Source: Selenomonadaceae bacterium (GTDB lineage Bacteria; Bacillota; Negativicutes; Selenomonadales; Selenomonadaceae). Taken from it: a stretch of 56,440 nucleotides of DNA. Below, piece by piece: positions 43,628 to 53,082 of the stretch (its first letter is position 1; the number at the start of each line of letters is the position of its first letter). The stretch covers positions 1-56,440 of the forward strand of contig JAFZIV010000051.1 of NCBI GenBank assembly GCA_017554235.1, in the 5' to 3' direction. The notes under the pieces are model-generated. The model had not been told where the DNA came from. It did not search any database and worked only from the letters and a program-made list of their open reading frames with translations. The position numbers and the translations under genes are program-made.

Positions 43628-43671
43628 AAAAAAGATTATATCATAAAACACTATGCTGGCAAATAAAAAAA

Positions 43672-43699
43672 AACGACGCGGAATTTTCACCACGCCGCT
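43672..43699 (-). terminator. Terminator after nagA
   Basis: On the minus strand AGCGGCGTGG pairs with CCGCGTCGTT (G-T pairs included) around an 8-nt loop, followed by nine T. Confidence 0.85.
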
Positions 43700-43710
43700 A
43701 ATTTTTAAAT

Positions 43711-44841
43711 TTAATACAAAATTTTACCGTCAACAATCGTTCGCTTAACGTTAAAATTTTCGTCGAATATTACCAAGTCTGCCGCCTTGCCAATCTCAAT
43801 GGAGCCAATCTTATCGTAAATTTTCAACTCCCGCGCAGGATTTTTAGTCACCAGCTCAACGACTTCAGCTATACTAAATTCTGAATTACGTGCAAAATTT
43901 TTTACAACATTATTCATCTTAGCGACACTGCCTGCAAGCGTCCCGTCCTCAAGCGTCGCCAAATTTCCATTAACAAAAATTTTCTGCCCGCCCAATTCAC
44001 TAAGCCCGTTGCCAATACCGCAAGCACGTAAAGAATCCGTTATCAAAATAATTTCTTCGCGCGGTTTAACCTTAGCTACAATTTTCTGCGCGGCAGGGTG
44101 AACGTGAACATTATCCGCAATAATTTCAACAATTACGTTTGAAGTAAGTGCCGCTCCGACAATACAGGGCTTTCTGTGGTGCAAGCCGCTCTGTGCGTTA
44201 AAAAGATGTGTAATGTGACTTGCACCGCGTTCAATCGCCTGCATAGCCTCATCATATGTCGCCGCACTATGTCCGATTGATACGATAATATTTTCTGCGC
44301 GGCAATCGTCAATAAAATTTAAATCTGCCAGTTCCGGCGCAATCGTCACAATTTTTATCACGTCAGCAAATTCAGAAAAAATTTGATAATCTGCGCAGAG
44401 AATAAATTTTTCATCCTGTGCGCCCTTAAACTTTGGATTGATAAAAGGTCCTTCAAGATTCGCGCCTAAAATTTTTGCGCCAAAACTTTTTCCAATTTTG
44501 CTACGAATATTTTTCAAGGCGTGTTTAATTCTGTCAACGCTCATCGTCATAGTTGTCGGCAAAAAACTTGTCACACCGCATGACGGCAAAAATTTAATCA
44601 TACCTTCAAGCGCGGCGGCATCTTCGTCCATTGTGTCGTAAGCGTTGCAACCGTGAATGTGAATGTTGATAAATCCCGGCGCAACAAAATTATTTTCCGC
44701 GTCAAGAATTTCATCAGCGGCATTGACGGACTTATTATCAATCGAAATAATTTTTTCGTCGAAGGTTACAACTTTATCGTCGACAAAAAAATTTCCGTGT
44801 TCGTCCGGCAAAATAATTTTTCCGTTTACTATAGCTTTCAT
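43711..44841 (-). CDS. nagA: N-acetylglucosamine-6-phosphate deacetylase
   Basis: 376 aa from ATG 44841; 43 more in-frame codons upstream run over the end of the preceding gene and lack family similarity. FINIHIHGCNAYDTMD is the first metal motif, LEGPFINP holds the Glu ligand, SIGHSAATYDEA and HITHLFNAQSGLHHR the His ligands, and LITDSLRACG the catalytic Asp. It deacetylates GlcNAc-6-P from amino-sugar or cell-wall recycling, matching murQ and mupG at 48-50 kb. No nagB is seen. Confidence 0.94.
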   Translation of the reverse strand: MKAIVNGKIILPDEHGNFFVDDKVVTFDEKIISIDNKSVNAADEILDAENNFVAPGFINIHIHGCNAYDTMDEDAAALEGMIKFLPSCGVTSFLPTTMTMSVDRIKHALKNIRSKIGKSFGAKILGANLEGPFINPKFKGAQDEKFILCADYQIFSEFADVIKIVTIAPELADLNFIDDCRAENIIVSIGHSAATYDEAMQAIERGASHITHLFNAQSGLHHRKPCIVGAALTSNVIVEIIADNVHVHPAAQKIVAKVKPREEIILITDSLRACGIGNGLSELGGQKIFVNGNLATLEDGTLAGSVAKMNNVVKNFARNSEFSIAEVVELVTKNPARELKIYDKIGSIEIGKAADLVIFDENFNVKRTIVDGKILY

Positions 44842-44863
44842 TAAAATTTTTTCGCCGCCTTCT

Positions 44864-45685
44864 TTAAATTCTAACTTCAAAATGTTTACCTTTGTCGTCA
44901 TCATCTTTTTTCGGCAACCGCGCAGTTTTAATCGGCGGAATTTTTTTATCAGCAGGTTTAGGCGGCTCAACGGACGCAGATTTTTTGACAGGTGCAGAAG
45001 GTTTAACGGGCTTGGAAAATTTTTCTGTCGTAGATTTTAATTTTTCGCTTGAACTTTTAAAGAGGTCTGATTTTATGTCAGATTTTCTAAGCGCGGGTTT
45101 ACTCCTGAACAAAAATTTTTTAGCCACAACAAAAGTTGCCGTCACGACAAATAGCAAAGTTACTATCCAAAAAAATCCGCCGTGTTCTTGTGTACTAGCT
45201 TGATTATGAAAATTTGCAGGTGCAACCGTTGCCGAAGAATTTTCCATAGCGTTATCGTCTTCATTTTGAAATTCACGCAGGACAGCTTGACCGCGCTCGT
45301 ATCTGTCAGAAGTCGAAGGCGTATTAGTCGGCGTTGTAACAATCGGCGTTTGATTAGTTCGATTTGACGGCGCATTATTATCTGCGCGGGTAATTTCCCT
45401 TTTTGTCAAAGGTCCTGAACCGTTAGCAACCGCGTCCCGTGCCATATCTTCAGGCGTAGTTTCTTGTCGCGTAACTTGTGGAGTTTTTTCAGCTACAGGA
45501 TTTTTTTCAACCTTCGGCGACTCATCAGCAATTTTTTCTTCCCTATTCCCTATTCCCTCTTCCCTATGAAAAGGCATTTCGGGAACTTCAAAAAATTGGT
45601 GCGCATCGATTCGCGGAGTTGAGGATTGTACATCGCCCTTGTCGATAGTCGGAGGAGTCGGCGGCGTTGGTGCTCTTAATGACAT
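44864..45685 (-). CDS. Pro/Thr/Lys-rich single-pass membrane protein of unknown function
   Basis: 273 aa, not recognised. Residues 1-165 are low-complexity, rich in Pro, Thr, Asn and Glu. One membrane helix follows (GGFFWIVTLLFVVTATFVVAKKFLF, about 168-192) and then a Lys/Ser/Pro-rich cytoplasmic-type tail ending KHFEVRI. The codons for EEGIGNREEK (45539-45567) are made by a CCCTATTCCC-type dispersed repeat that has been absorbed into the gene. It starts at a TAATG junction with ddh (1-nt overlap) and is followed by nagA. The short tail and single helix recall FliO-like or TonB-like envelope proteins, but no motif supports either. Confidence 0.6.
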   Translation of the reverse strand: MSLRAPTPPTPPTIDKGDVQSSTPRIDAHQFFEVPEMPFHREEGIGNREEKIADESPKVEKNPVAEKTPQVTRQETTPEDMARDAVANGSGPLTKREITRADNNAPSNRTNQTPIVTTPTNTPSTSDRYERGQAVLREFQNEDDNAMENSSATVAPANFHNQASTQEHGGFFWIVTLLFVVTATFVVAKKFLFRSKPALRKSDIKSDLFKSSSEKLKSTTEKFSKPVKPSAPVKKSASVEPPKPADKKIPPIKTARLPKKDDDDKGKHFEVRI

Positions 45686-46659
45686 TATACTAAACTCTTA
45701 CGCAAAGTCGCGCCGTCAAGTGCTGATAAATACGCAGGCGGAATATCCAACACTGTCATACAACCGCGCTTGCCTTCCGAGTGAAGACGATTAGCCGCCC
45801 TAGCATAAGCCAACAAAACATTTGACGTAAATTCTGGATTAGAATCCAACTTCAAATTAAATTCGATAATGTGTTTATGATTTTCATTTGTCATACCCGT
45901 GCGAATCACAAATCCACCGTGTGCAAGTCCGCTATGATTTTTGGCAAGCTCTTCTTCGCTGATAAAATTAACTGTCGTGTCGTAGTCCGCAAAATAATTC
46001 GGCATAGTTTTAATTTGGCGTTCGACTTCTGCGGCGTCCGCGCCCTCTTCAAGCACAACGTAACATTCGCGTAAATGTTTTTGTCGAGTCGTCAATTCAG
46101 GATTACTACCACTCCTTACGGCGTCAAGTGCGGCGTCAATCGGTACGGTATATTGCTTGGCATTTTTAACGCCTTTAATGCGTCGAATCGCGTCCGAATG
46201 CCCTTGACTTACTCCACGTCCCCAAAATGTATAATCTTTGCCGTTGGGAAGTATGGCGTTGGAATATGCGCGAGCTAATGAAAATAATCCCGGATCCCAG
46301 CCTACGGAAATTATCGCCACGTGATTAGAATTTTTAGCTGCCGCGTCAACTTTCGCAAAATGTTCAGGAATTTTCGCGTGTGTGTCGAAGCTGTCAACAA
46401 CGTTAAACATTTCGGCAAATTTCGGTGTCTGCAAAGGCAAATCTGTAGCACTGCCGCCGCATAAAATCATCACGTCAATTTTTTCAATCCAATTTCCTAC
46501 GTCATCAATATGCACGACGGGAATGCTTTCAGTTTGAACCTTGACGCTTTCAGGATTTCTGCGCGTAAAAACTGCCGCAAGTTTAGCGTCAGGATTTGCT
46601 TTAATTGCAAGTTCGACGCCGCGTCCCAAATTTCCGTAACCTAAAATTCCTATGTTCAT
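45685..46659 (-). CDS. ddh: meso-Diaminopimelate D-dehydrogenase
   Basis: 324 aa. IGILGYGNLGRGVELAI is the NADP loop; FTRRNPESV, VDSFDTHAKIPEH, SVGWDPGLFSLARAY and WGRGVSQGHSDAIRRIKGV are the signature blocks of this enzyme. It makes meso-DAP directly from tetrahydrodipicolinate, one step after DapB (15640-16407). Its 3' end is joined to the Pro-rich membrane protein gene. Confidence 0.95.
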   Translation of the reverse strand: MNIGILGYGNLGRGVELAIKANPDAKLAAVFTRRNPESVKVQTESIPVVHIDDVGNWIEKIDVMILCGGSATDLPLQTPKFAEMFNVVDSFDTHAKIPEHFAKVDAAAKNSNHVAIISVGWDPGLFSLARAYSNAILPNGKDYTFWGRGVSQGHSDAIRRIKGVKNAKQYTVPIDAALDAVRSGSNPELTTRQKHLRECYVVLEEGADAAEVERQIKTMPNYFADYDTTVNFISEEELAKNHSGLAHGGFVIRTGMTNENHKHIIEFNLKLDSNPEFTSNVLLAYARAANRLHSEGKRGCMTVLDIPPAYLSALDGATLRKSLV

Positions 46660-46766
46660 AAAAATTCCTCCAATTCAATTTTTTGTTTTTGCAAACTTAA
46701 GAAGAGTTGAGGCGCGCAAGGACGCGCGCCCGTCCGCGCAAATCGCGTGATGCGATTTCAGCGGAC

Positions 46767-46806
46767 ATGTTTTCTTTGCTACTTTCTTTTGCGCCAAAAG
46801 AAAAGT
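46767..46806. repeat. Dispersed palindrome, copy 3
   Basis: ATGTTTTCTTTGCTACTTTC then ACTTTCTTTTG-CGC-CAAAAGAAA. It lies in the 409-nt gap 46660-47068, which also holds two other hairpins (GGCGCGC/GCGCGCC at 46711-46730; AAATCGC/GCGATTT at 46740-46758) and a promoter, but no gene. Confidence 0.75.
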
Positions 46807-46988
46807 ATATTTAATAAATAAAATTTTTACCAACTTGAAATTTGTCAACAGCTTTAAATTCTAATCCCCAAAATTTTATCAATAATTTCAGAAAATTTTC
46901 CGTCAACTGCAGTATAATGTGTTAAGTTTTTTCGCCGCGATGATTAATTATCCTTCACAAAATTTGGTTGAAAAAATTTTTCTTTTCC

Positions 46989-47017
46989 TTGACAGCACCG
47001 AAACATTGTTATATATT
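46989..47017 (+). promoter_or_regulatory. Promoter of the polysaccharide deacetylase gene
   Basis: TTGACA at 46989-46994, 17-nt spacer, TATATT at 47012-47017. Its place rules out the upstream part of the longer open frame starting at 46919 and supports GTG 47069 as start. Confidence 0.85.
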
Positions 47018-47068
47018 AACACAAGAGAAAATGAAAAAAACCTGAAAGTTTTTAAGGGAGTGATTGCC

Positions 47069-47905
47069 GTGAAAAAATTGCTGATAGCCTTAGCGATAAT
47101 TTTCGCGATAGTCGGCGGGGTTATATTTTACCTGTTCCAACGCGAAGAAGGCGGCGTCCCCATCTTGCTCTATCATCAAGTCAACAACATTGACCAAGAT
47201 TCTTTGACGTTGACTGTTGAGCAATTTGACGCGCAGATAAAATATCTGGTCGACGAAGGTTACACGATTATCACGCCGACAGAACTTTTAGATGCGTGGG
47301 ACGGAAATGGCAGTTTACCGCCGAAACCTGCCGTCATAACCTTTGATGACGGACATGTTGAGTTTTACAAAAATGTTTTTCCTATTCTCAAAAAGTACAA
47401 CGTTAAGGCTACGGTTTTTGTTGTGACTGATTTTCTTAATCTGTATCCAAATTATTTGACGTGGGATCAAGCGCGGGAAATGCAGGCAAGCGGTTTGGTT
47501 GACTTTGAAAGCCACACTTTAAATAACAGAGTTTTGACGAAGATTAAATCTCGTGACAAACTTTGGGATCAGATTTACGGTTCAAAGCAAGCCATTGAGT
47601 GGTATCTGAAAAAGCCCGTGCAATACATAGCTTATCCCGGCGGACAATATGATGTAGATGTTGAGGATTTGTCTAAAGAAGTCGGTTACCGCGCAGGTTT
47701 TACGCTTGATTATAATTTGACGCACAAATTACCGCAACATTATTTGTTGGCAAGAATACCGATTTATGGTGCTAATGAGCATACATTTTTCAGATTTCAA
47801 CTTAGGTTGAAGGGTGCGCCGGTATTTGCGCCTTTGAAACGTTATAAAGAGAAATTGATTGATGACGGCAACGAAGAAATTGCAAGTTTAATTTGGATAC
47901 CGTGA
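47069..47905 (+). CDS. Polysaccharide deacetylase family protein (NodB fold), membrane-anchored
   Basis: 278 aa from GTG 47069, 8 nt after AAGGGAG. Residues 3-26 form a signal anchor. The NodB domain has AVITFDDGHVEF (catalytic Asp and first metal Asp) and IAYPGGQYDVDVEDL. The zinc motif, usually HS/TxxH, reads FESHTLNNRVL, so the second His is Asn. It would act on envelope or peptidoglycan sugars outside the inner membrane. murQ follows after 33 nt. Confidence 0.85.
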   Translation: MKKLLIALAIIFAIVGGVIFYLFQREEGGVPILLYHQVNNIDQDSLTLTVEQFDAQIKYLVDEGYTIITPTELLDAWDGNGSLPPKPAVITFDDGHVEFYKNVFPILKKYNVKATVFVVTDFLNLYPNYLTWDQAREMQASGLVDFESHTLNNRVLTKIKSRDKLWDQIYGSKQAIEWYLKKPVQYIAYPGGQYDVDVEDLSKEVGYRAGFTLDYNLTHKLPQHYLLARIPIYGANEHTFFRFQLRLKGAPVFAPLKRYKEKLIDDGNEEIASLIWIP

Positions 47906-47938
47906 GATTAATTAAGAATGAAGAATTAAGAAACTACT

Positions 47939-48766
47939 ATGGACTTTTCAAAATTGACAACAGAGCAGAGAAATTCTGCAACAGCTAATATTGATAAATG
48001 TTCAACGCTTGAAATGGTGCGACTGATTAACGACGAAGATAAAAAAATTGCGGCGGCAGTTGAAAAAGTACTTCCGCAAATAGCAAAGGCAGTCGATTTA
48101 ATCGCCAATAAACTTGAGAGCGGCGGGCGTTTGATTTATATAGGGGCGGGAACTTCCGGTAGGCTCGGCGTACTTGATGCTTCCGAGTGTCCGCCAACTT
48201 TCGGGGTAAATCCTGAAATGGTACAAGGTATAATCGCCGGCGGCAATATCGCTTTAACCTGCGCGGTGGAAGGTGCAGAGGACGATACGGCGGCGGCAAT
48301 TACAGACCTTGAAAGTAAAAATTTTTCGGCGGCTGACATTTTAGTTGGTATTGCCACTTCGGGACGTACTCCCTACGTGTTAAGCGGCATTGATTACGCT
48401 AAGAAAATTTCTGCGTCAACCGTCGGAATATCTTGTGTTGAAAATTCCGCTCTTGCAAAAATTGTTGACATAGACATTACGCCGATTACAGGCGCGGAAG
48501 TTATAACCGGTTCGACGCGAATGAAAGCCGGTACTGCTACAAAAATGATTTTGAATATGTTGACAACAGGCGCGATGATTCGGCTTGGCAAGGTCTACGG
48601 AAATTTGATGGTTGATGTCCATGCGACTAATGATAAACTGCGCGATCGTGCAAAAAGAATTGTCATTGCCGCGACAAATTGCACTGAACAGCAAGCCATT
48701 GACGCACTTAAAAAATTTAACGGTCATGCCAAAAGTGCAATTTTAGGAATTATGGCTAAGGGATAA
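47939..48766 (+). CDS. murQ: N-acetylmuramic acid 6-phosphate etherase
   Basis: 275 aa, about 20 shorter than E. coli MurQ at the C-terminus. The SIS domain has [24 protein letters not shown], the catalytic Glu region [18 protein letters not shown] and [13 protein letters not shown] [22 protein letters not shown]. It cleaves the lactyl ether of MurNAc-6-P. It is followed by mupG, the enzyme that produces MurNAc-6-P, so the two make a recycling pair. The ribosome binding site is weak. Confidence 0.94.
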   Translation: MDFSKLTTEQRNSATANIDKCSTLEMVRLINDEDKKIAAAVEKVLPQIAKAVDLIANKLESGGRLIYIGAGTSGRLGVLDASECPPTFGVNPEMVQGIIAGGNIALTCAVEGAEDDTAAAITDLESKNFSAADILVGIATSGRTPYVLSGIDYAKKISASTVGISCVENSALAKIVDIDITPITGAEVITGSTRMKAGTATKMILNMLTTGAMIRLGKVYGNLMVDVHATNDKLRDRAKRIVIAATNCTEQQAIDALKKFNGHAKSAILGIMAKG

Positions 48767-48800
48767 AGACTTAGAATTTACTACGAAGGAGGCAAATCAT

Positions 48801-49847
48801 ATGCAGAAGGGAATATCGGTTTACGCGGGACTCGGTTATACCGTGCAGGAAAATCTTGATTTAATTGAGTTTGCCTCTTCGCTCGGTATGAAATATCTTT
48901 TCACTTCCGCGCAGATTCCTGAAGCCGCTGATTCGGAAGATTTCTTTGAGGAACTCTTAGCAATTTTAACGGCGGCGACAAATAAAAAGTTTGAAATTAT
49001 TTTAGATGTCAGCTCTGAAGACGCGCCACTTTTTAATGTCGAAGAGTTGATACTTCGGCTTGATGACGGATTCGATACGCCGCGAATTGCAGAATTAAGC
49101 CAAACTCGTAAAATTCAGCTCAATGCTTCCACCGTCACTGAAGATTTTTTGACGGAGCTGAAAAATCTCAATGCAAATTTTGCAAACATTACAGCCCTAC
49201 ACAATTTTTATCCTCGCCCCGATACGGGACTGGACTCATATTTTTTTATTTATCAAAACAAAATTTTGCATAATTTTAACATTGCCGTAGGTGCGTTCAT
49301 ACCTTCGCATGACGGAAAAAGGCGTCCTCCAATCGGTGAAGGGCTTCCGACTTTAGAGGATTGCAGAAATTTTTCAGCCGATTTGTCCGCAAGATATTTG
49401 GCGGCACTCGGTACGGATTTTATTATTTTCGGCGACGGCTTACCGACTTTTGACGAATGCAAGGCGATTGCCAATGTTAATTCGGACGAAGTTATATTAA
49501 CCGCGCAGATGATGACGGAGGACGAAATTTCTAAGGAGATTTTGAGTAAAACTTTCACGCGCCGCCCTGACGTTGCAAAGTCTGTGATTCGCGCAGTTGA
49601 AGGGCGACAAATTTTAAAATCGCTTGGCACTCAAATTAAGCCGGAAATTTCGTCTAAGAAAAGGACTTTTGGTGACGTGACGATTGACAATGAAAATTTC
49701 GGAAGGTATGCGGGCGAAGTGCAAATTATTGATGATGAACTGCCCGCCGATTCAAGGGTTAATATCGTTGCGCACATTATCGACGAGGAATTTTTTTTGA
49801 CACGGTACATTAAGCCGCGCCAAAAATTTTCCTTTAAGTTTATTTAG
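48801..49847 (+). CDS. mupG: 6-phospho-N-acetylmuramidase MupG (DUF871 family)
   Basis: 348 aa. KGISVYAGLGYTVQENLDLIEFASSLGMKYLFTSAQIPE begins the TIM barrel; NITALHNFYPRPDTGLDSYFF and AFIPSHDGKRRPPIGEGLPTLE are family blocks. In Staphylococcus MupG splits MurNAc-6-P-GlcNAc in the cytoplasm, feeding MurQ. Its place right after murQ fits. GGAGG precedes ATG 48801. Confidence 0.92.
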   Translation: MQKGISVYAGLGYTVQENLDLIEFASSLGMKYLFTSAQIPEAADSEDFFEELLAILTAATNKKFEIILDVSSEDAPLFNVEELILRLDDGFDTPRIAELSQTRKIQLNASTVTEDFLTELKNLNANFANITALHNFYPRPDTGLDSYFFIYQNKILHNFNIAVGAFIPSHDGKRRPPIGEGLPTLEDCRNFSADLSARYLAALGTDFIIFGDGLPTFDECKAIANVNSDEVILTAQMMTEDEISKEILSKTFTRRPDVAKSVIRAVEGRQILKSLGTQIKPEISSKKRTFGDVTIDNENFGRYAGEVQIIDDELPADSRVNIVAHIIDEEFFLTRYIKPRQKFSFKFI

Positions 49848-49938
49848 GGAAGAGGAAAAGGTAGGACACAAAATTTAAGTAATATTTTAGGAAACGGCAT
49901 ATCCGATCCCCGACCCTAAAACGTCGGAGGATTTAAAA

Positions 49939-50700
49939 ATGAAGTTTAAAACTCTGATGATGCTGTTGCTAATATTTTTCACGGCTAACGGTTTAACGTT
50001 TGCTTCACCAACGCTTTCCAAAAATTCTTCGGGTAGAGACGTATTGACGTTGCAGAAAAAACTTTATTTAATAGGTTACGCAATCACCGAATTTGACGGA
50101 ATTTTCGGCGCAGAAACTGAAAAAGCCGTCTCCGCTTTCCAAAAAGATCAGAAAATTTCGGTGACGGGCATAGTTAATAATGCAACATGGCGAGCGTTAA
50201 AAAAAGTTCCGCCTATAGCAGGGCGAACGTTGCCGCCGATCAATGATAAGACTACGCAACAACCTGAAAGAATTGACACAACAAAGCCAACAAATGGAAC
50301 TGTGCCGTTAGGAAAAACCTTTTTGACAGCCAGACAAGGTGAGCAGATTGTATCGACGGGAAGAAAATATCTTGGCGTTCCCTACGTTTTCGGTGGTACT
50401 ACTCCAAAAGGTTTTGACTGTTCAGGATTTTTGCAGTATGTTTTCAAGCAAAACGGCTTTACCATTCCGCGTCTTGCCGATGAACAGTACAAACTTGGTA
50501 AGGCGGCACAAACGGCGCAACTTGAACCGGGCGACTTGGTCTTCTTTTCGACATATGAACCCGGCGCGTCTCATTGCGGAATTTATGTCGGTGAAGGAAA
50601 TTTTATGCACGCATCTTCCAGCAAGGGTATCCGCGTTGACTCCTTGAGTAATGATTATTGGCGACCGCGATATTTGGGCGGACGAAAAATTATCGGTTAG
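49939..50700 (+). CDS. Secreted NlpC/P60 endopeptidase with peptidoglycan-binding domain
   Basis: 253 aa. A signal peptide ends near TFAS. A PG_binding_1 repeat spans about residues 28-95 (GRDVLTLQKKLYLIGY, DGIFGAETEKAVSAFQK). A Thr/Pro-rich linker leads to the NlpC/P60 domain with the catalytic Cys in PKGFDCSGFLQYVF, His in SHCGIYVG and third residue His in NFMHASS. Such enzymes cut peptide stems between D-Glu and DAP. It lies after the muropeptide recycling genes and ends with a strong terminator. Confidence 0.93.
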   Translation: MKFKTLMMLLLIFFTANGLTFASPTLSKNSSGRDVLTLQKKLYLIGYAITEFDGIFGAETEKAVSAFQKDQKISVTGIVNNATWRALKKVPPIAGRTLPPINDKTTQQPERIDTTKPTNGTVPLGKTFLTARQGEQIVSTGRKYLGVPYVFGGTTPKGFDCSGFLQYVFKQNGFTIPRLADEQYKLGKAAQTAQLEPGDLVFFSTYEPGASHCGIYVGEGNFMHASSSKGIRVDSLSNDYWRPRYLGGRKIIG

Positions 50701-50722
50701 ATTAACCGAACAAAATATTTTT

Positions 50723-50748
50723 ATCCTTCGCAATGAAGGATTTTTTTT
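50723..50748 (+). terminator. Terminator between the NlpC/P60 gene and rel
   Basis: ATCCTTC (50723-50729) pairs with GAAGGAT (50735-50741), then eight T. rel converges and ends at 50752. Confidence 0.85.
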
Positions 50749-50751
50749 ATT

Positions 50752-52956
50752 TTAACCGCCAACCAGTACGGGACGAGTTACGCTGTAAACGTCGCTGATA
50801 ATTCGCATTTTAGCCATAAGCTGTTCAACCTGCGCGGAATTTTGAACATCAATGCCAAGATTTATCGTTGACGTTTTATCATTGTCATTTGGTTCAGCGT
50901 GAACCGAGCGAATATTTAACTTCATCGATGAAGGAATTGCCAAAAGACTTGTAAGGACGCCGCTTTTATCTGCGCAAATAATTTCAATCTCAACGGTGTA
51001 ATTAGTGTAAATATTTTTTTCCCAAGCCACGTCAATGCTACGGCTCATATCAATGTTTAAAATATTCGGGCAGTCGACGCGATGAACTGAAACGCCGTTG
51101 CCGCGTGTCACGTATCCAAAAATTGTGTCGCCCGGTATCGGCTTACAACATTTCGCAAGCTTTACCAAAAATCCGCGTTGACCATTAACCAAAATTCCGT
51201 CGTCACTTTTGCGTTGAGTGTCAGCCGTTGTATGGACTTCCTTCAAAATTTTTTCGACATCAGAAATTTTCGGCGAGTTATCCTTTTCGTAAATCTCAAT
51301 TAATTTTGTCGTAATACCGCGCAGATTTATTCCGCCGTAACCCAACGCCGCAAACATATCATCTGCAGTCTGAAAGTTCATTCGCGAAGCGGCAATATCA
51401 AGGCTACTTTCCTTCATCAATTCCTTGACGTTGTAGTTAAGCCTCCGCAGTTCACCTTCAACAAGCGATTTACCTTGCTCAATATTTTCAGGGCGCGTTT
51501 CTTTTCTAAACCAAGCACGAATTTTACTGCGCGTGTCACTCGACGCAACAATATTAAGCCAATCGCGATTCGGTCCGTGATTAGAACGATTAGTCATAAT
51601 CTCTACGGAGTCGCCGCTCTGCAGTTTATAATCCAGCGGTACAAGTTTTCCGTTGACTTTCGCGCCAATACAATGATGACCAACTTCAGTGTGGACGCGG
51701 TACGCAAAATCTATAGGATTTGAACCCGTCGGCAATGAAAGTATATCGCCCGTCGGAGTGAAGACAAAAATTTCGTCGCTGAATACGTCAACCTTTAACG
51801 CTTCCAAATATTCTTTCGGGTCTTTAAATTCTTTTTGAAGTTGAACCATTTGACCGAGCCAAGACATTTTTTGATCGTTTTTATTGGACGCTACGGCATC
51901 TTTTCCGGCTTCTTTGTACTTCCAATGTGCCGCTATGCCATATTCGGAAATGTGGTGCATTGCAAAAGTACGTATTTGAATTTCAAGCGGATAGCCCAAC
52001 GCCATAACCGTAGTATGTAAGGAACGGTAACCGTTGCTTTTCGGCACGGCAATATAATCTTTAAAACGTCCGGGAATAGGTTTCCATCTTGAATGAATGA
52101 CGCCCAAAACATTGTAACAATCCTGCACGTCGTCAACCAAAATTCTTACGGCAGATAAATCGTAAATCTCTCCAATTTCCTTATTATCGCGTATCATTTT
52201 TTTGTAAATGCTGTAAAAATGTTTTGCCCTGCCGCTAATCGACGCGCGAATTTCTAAATCGTCAAAAACTTCTTCAATCTGCCGCACAACCTCACTGATA
52301 TAAATTTGACGTTCACGACGTTTTTGTTTGACGTTCTCAACCATTTCGTAGTAAATATCAGGCTCAAGGTAACGTAAACTTAAATCTTCAAGTTCCCATT
52401 TTATATTTGAAATTCCTAAGCGATTGGCAAGCGGCGCGTAAAGTTCCATAGTCTCGCGAGCAATTCGTTTACGTTTATCTTCGCGCATAAATTTTAACGT
52501 CCGCATATTATGAAGGCGGTCAGCAAGCTTGATGATGATAACGCGAATATCTTTAGCCGTCGCCAAAATCATTTTGCGATAAGTTTCAAGTTGACGATCT
52601 TCCTTTGACTTAAATTGAATCATTCCCAACTTTGTCACGCCGTCGATTAACAGCGCAACTTCATCGCCGAACATATCGCGTATTTCATCTAGAGTAAAAA
52701 GAGTATCCTCTACAACGTCATGAAGAATTGCCGCGCAGATTGTCTTATCGTCAAGTTGAAGTTCCGTTAAAATTTCAGCAACGTTAAGCGGGTGGACAAT
52801 ATACGGTTCGCCGGAAACGCGGACTTGGTCTCTATGTCCTTCTTCCGCCACAAGGTAGGCGCGGTCTATCATGTCCAAATCTGCGTCCGGCATATAACTT
52901 CTCACAGTTTCCCTAATTGATTCTATAGTAACGGGTTTTTTATCCTTATCGTTCAT
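50752..52956 (-). CDS. rel: (p)ppGpp synthetase/hydrolase, RelA/SpoT homologue
   Basis: 734 aa, full bifunctional layout. The hydrolase HD domain has AAILHDVVEDT and LADRLHNMRTL; the synthetase domain has RAKHFYSIYKKM and VPKSNGYRSLHTTV. TGS (DIFVFTP-like EIFVFTPTGDILSLPTGSNPIDFAY) and the C-terminal ACT domain follow. It controls the stringent response. ATG 52956 is the native start by homology of the first helix, but no ribosome binding site is seen: the end hairpin of a mobile element lies 7 nt upstream, replacing the natural leader. Confidence 0.95.
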   Translation of the reverse strand: MNDKDKKPVTIESIRETVRSYMPDADLDMIDRAYLVAEEGHRDQVRVSGEPYIVHPLNVAEILTELQLDDKTICAAILHDVVEDTLFTLDEIRDMFGDEVALLIDGVTKLGMIQFKSKEDRQLETYRKMILATAKDIRVIIIKLADRLHNMRTLKFMREDKRKRIARETMELYAPLANRLGISNIKWELEDLSLRYLEPDIYYEMVENVKQKRRERQIYISEVVRQIEEVFDDLEIRASISGRAKHFYSIYKKMIRDNKEIGEIYDLSAVRILVDDVQDCYNVLGVIHSRWKPIPGRFKDYIAVPKSNGYRSLHTTVMALGYPLEIQIRTFAMHHISEYGIAAHWKYKEAGKDAVASNKNDQKMSWLGQMVQLQKEFKDPKEYLEALKVDVFSDEIFVFTPTGDILSLPTGSNPIDFAYRVHTEVGHHCIGAKVNGKLVPLDYKLQSGDSVEIMTNRSNHGPNRDWLNIVASSDTRSKIRAWFRKETRPENIEQGKSLVEGELRRLNYNVKELMKESSLDIAASRMNFQTADDMFAALGYGGINLRGITTKLIEIYEKDNSPKISDVEKILKEVHTTADTQRKSDDGILVNGQRGFLVKLAKCCKPIPGDTIFGYVTRGNGVSVHRVDCPNILNIDMSRSIDVAWEKNIYTNYTVEIEIICADKSGVLTSLLAIPSSMKLNIRSVHAEPNDNDKTSTINLGIDVQNSAQVEQLMAKMRIISDVYSVTRPVLVGG

Positions 52957-52984
52957 CGAATATGCGCGGTAGATACCCCCTGCT

Positions 52985-53062
52985 TTAGCTGTGGGGATGA
53001 AACCGCGCCCCTCCTCTCTGTTTCTTCGCCGTAAGGCGAGCGGGCATAATATCTGCTAACAT
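52985..53062 (-). pseudogene. 25-codon remnant of the IscB reading frame
   Basis: ATG 53062 to TAA 52985 reads MLADIMPARLTAKKQRGGAR then FHPHS. A G-rich site (GGCGGGGG) precedes it at the distance used by iscB. The frame ends inside the terminal hairpin, as the end of IscB genes often does. I read it as the fused first codons and tail of a deleted iscB, since the real tail of the other copy is off the window. Confidence 0.45.
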
Positions 53063-53082
53063 AAAACAGACCCCCGCCCGCT

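Noticed and set aside
44842..44970. 43-codon upstream extension of nagA
   Set aside because: It overlaps the end of the preceding gene and lacks similarity to NagA.
46919..47068. 50-codon N-terminal extension of the polysaccharide deacetylase
   Set aside because: A near-consensus promoter (46989-47017) lies inside it, and GTG 47069 has a good ribosome binding site followed by a signal anchor.
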